Shown: positions 62,472 to 64,000 of the stretch, in pieces | Position numbering within the stretch: the first letter of the stretch is position 1 | Layout: every line of letters starts with the position of its first letter | NCBI GenBank assembly: GCA_020851455.1 | Contig: JADZCT010000039.1 | Span: forward strand, 1 to 64,000 | Source: Gemmatimonadaceae bacterium | Lineage (GTDB): Bacteria > Gemmatimonadota > Gemmatimonadetes > Gemmatimonadales > Gemmatimonadaceae | Direction of reading: 5' to 3' | Length of the DNA: 64,000 nt | Made by a program: the position numbers and the translations under genes | Notes under the pieces: model-generated | Database searches by the model: none | Seen by the model: the letters and a program-made list of their open reading frames with translations, nothing else | Told to the model about the DNA's origin: nothing

Positions 62472-64000
62472 CAGCGGGCCTCCGCGGCGCTGCCTGCGGC
62501 CGCCGGATGATTGACCTTTCTCAAGTAGACCACGGCCGTATATGTGTTGAGTTCCTCGAACACGTGATACGCGCGCTTGTCGTCAACCATGCGCGCCACT
62601 GCCCACTGCTCGTCGGCCGCGTCGCCGAAAGTGATTGCCTTTGACGGGCACGCCTGCGCGCAGGCCACCGTGAACTCGTCGGGCTTGACCTCGCGTCCCT
62701 CGAGTTTCGCGCGATTCTCCGCCTCGCGGATGCGCTGGAGGCAGAAGGTGCACTTCTCCATCACGCCCTTGCCGCGCACGGTGACGTCTGGGTTGAGCTG
62801 CCAGTTGAGCGGCTCGGGGAACGCGTACTGCGAGCGGTTCGGCTCGCCGTACCCGAACCAGTTGAAGTAACGCACCTTGTAGGGGCAGCCGTTCGAGCAG
62901 TAGCGCGTGCCGACGCACCGGTTGTAAACCTGCACGTTGAGCCCGTCCGGCGAATGGTACGTCGCGTACACCGGGCACACCGGTTCGCAAGGTGCGTTGC
63001 CGCAGTGCTGACACATCATCGGGATGACGCGGGTGTCGAAGGCCGGGTTGAACTCCACGTCCTTCGGCTCGCGGTCAATCTCGAAGTAGCGCTCGAGGCG
63101 CAGCCACGCCATCTCGCGCCCGCGCAGGATATTGGCTCCGTGGCCGGTGTCGCTTGGCCACAGCCGGGGGCCCTGCCACGGCGCTCCGACCGTCGGAATG
63201 TTGTTCTCTGCGTAGCACGCGGTCACGCACGCCGAGCACCCGGTGCAACGCGCCAGGTCCACTACCATGGCCCAGCGCCGCTTGGCGACGCCGCTCCAGT
63301 GGTTCGGATCGTACTGGCCCTTCTTGGCCGAGTTCGGGTCGCCGAGGTCGCCCTGGGCGTCGTTCGCAACCGGGGAACGGAGGCCCGGAAGGAACTCCGT
63401 GCTTGCCTGACCGGCAAACACGTGCGGGTGCTCGCCGGTCTCGCCAGCGCGAAACTGGTCAATGGTGATCGCCTGGGCGATGCCGCGATCGTGCTGGCGC
63501 GCCGAGCCCTCGGTGGTGACGATCTTCGAGTGGCCGGACGCCTTCGCGATGGCTGCGCGCGTCCCGGCCAACACCGCCTGCCCCGACCGCATGTCCTCGG
63601 CCACGCCGAGGAGGCCCATCGCGTTCGAGCCGCAACCCCTGGCGTACCGGCCGAACTCCGTGTGGCCTCGACCGGTCGCGACCGCGACGGTGTCGGGACG
63701 GATGCCGATGTAGAGGTACGCCGGCGCAGTGAGAGAGCCGGCTGCCGTCGTAACGGTCACGTGATCACCCTGCTCGACCGACAGCTTGCGCGCCGTTTCC
63801 GGGTGCAGCTCGACGACCGTCTGCCAGGCGATCTTGGTGACCGGGTCTGGAAGTTCCTGCAGCCACGGCTTGTTCGCGCCGCGGCCGTCGCCGAGCACGG
63901 GAGACTGGTAGACCTGCAGGAAATAGTCGCCCTGCCCTGCGGCGTCGCCGCCCTTTGGGGCGGCTGCCTTCTGCGAGGGGGCCGGCAGCGAGCTGCCGTG
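62471..64000 (-). CDS. actB: Alternative Complex III iron-sulfur/molybdopterin-like subunit ActB (partial)
   Basis: The C-terminal 509 codons of ActB; the frame is open to base 64000, so the N-terminal molybdopterin-like domain lies outside. The ferredoxin-like part has four cysteine clusters: CTGCSACVTACYAEN, CQHCGNAPCEPVCPVYATYH, RYCSNGCPYKVRYFNWFGYG and CTFCLQRI with VACAQACPSKAITFG. These carry electrons from ActC toward the haem subunits. The track start at 63898 is only an internal GTG. The visible upstream part (GDYFLQVYQSPVLGDGRGAN) belongs to the molybdopterin-like domain, usually cofactor-free in ACIII. ActA would lie beyond the window. Confidence 0.93.
   Translation of the reverse strand, partial: HGSSLPAPSQKAAAPKGGDAAGQGDYFLQVYQSPVLGDGRGANKPWLQELPDPVTKIAWQTVVELHPETARKLSVEQGDHVTVTTAAGSLTAPAYLYIGIRPDTVAVATGRGHTEFGRYARGCGSNAMGLLGVAEDMRSGQAVLAGTRAAIAKASGHSKIVTTEGSARQHDRGIAQAITIDQFRAGETGEHPHVFAGQASTEFLPGLRSPVANDAQGDLGDPNSAKKGQYDPNHWSGVAKRRWAMVVDLARCTGCSACVTACYAENNIPTVGAPWQGPRLWPSDTGHGANILRGREMAWLRLERYFEIDREPKDVEFNPAFDTRVIPMMCQHCGNAPCEPVCPVYATYHSPDGLNVQVYNRCVGTRYCSNGCPYKVRYFNWFGYGEPNRSQYAFPEPLNWQLNPDVTVRGKGVMEKCTFCLQRIREAENRAKLEGREVKPDEFTVACAQACPSKAITFGDAADEQWAVARMVDDKRAYHVFEELNTYTAVVYLRKVNHPAAAGSAAEAR

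Overview
The window is 64 kb of GC-rich, almost fully coding bacterial chromosome. The organism looks like a Gram-negative aerobe: it has outer-membrane TonB/ExbB/ExbD energy transduction, many lipoproteins, System I (Ccm) cytochrome c maturation, and an Alternative Complex III respiratory module. The protein styles and gene neighbourhoods remind me of Gemmatimonadota. That is an inference, not a demonstrated placement. Most genes lie on the minus strand in long units with ATGA or GTGA start/stop overlaps. Only a minority of starts have a clear Shine-Dalgarno sequence.

Layout. 1-11111 (minus): nucleotide-sugar genes. gmd and rmd lead, then carB, a WbpD-WbpB-WbpE-WbpA module (N-acetylated diamino-uronic acid sugar nucleotides), and ugd with the start of a UDP-glucuronate decarboxylase. 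11137-14569 (minus): alpha-type ribosomal operon rpmJ-rpsM-rpsK-rpsD-rpoA-rplQ-rpmB with a promoter and a hairpin terminator. 14659-17748 (minus): smpB, an amidase, pyrD and pyrF, with tRNA-Leu(CAG) facing away on the plus strand. 17999-22118: an unknown helical protein, an Rrf2 regulator, a fumarase/aspartase, a lipoprotein and an MBL hydrolase. 22115-29568 (minus): thioredoxin reductase, an SDR lacking the usual catalytic Tyr, a PHP phosphoesterase, a dehydrogenase-complex E2, small unknown proteins, and inositol-phosphate synthase with a CDP-alcohol phosphatidyltransferase.

29738-38178 (mostly plus): a GH3 NagZ-like/beta-lactamase fusion, a divergent small membrane protein, an A-type Fe-S carrier, a sodium:solute symporter, a BadF-type amino-sugar kinase, arginase and an archaeal-type ornithine cyclodeaminase. 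38185-44661 (minus): an M20 amidohydrolase, two amino-acid transporters and a membrane pyrophosphatase. 44881-50445 (minus): TonB/ExbD/ExbD/ExbB/TonB and a two-component system, with phased TTAAG repeats between them. 50492-57875 (minus): a PAS histidine kinase co-translated with ccmABCDEFGH (including a 49-residue ccmD absent from the ORF track), then tRNA-Ala(TGC). 57974: plus-strand trxC. 58538-64000 (minus): actF-actE-actD-actC-actB, with ActB cut by the window edge.

How they work together: the Ccm system attaches haem to c-type cytochromes such as ActE, which sits in the neighbouring ACIII module. The thioredoxin/CcmG-type proteins supply reductant. The GH3 fusion, symporter and kinase fit recycling of peptidoglycan amino sugars. 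Arginase plus cyclodeaminase fit conversion of arginine to proline. The most unusual window-wide signal is a near absence of the palindrome RTCGAY: I found two copies by eye, where base composition predicts tens. It is accompanied by frequent RTTGAY/RTCAAY and rare-codon substitutes.
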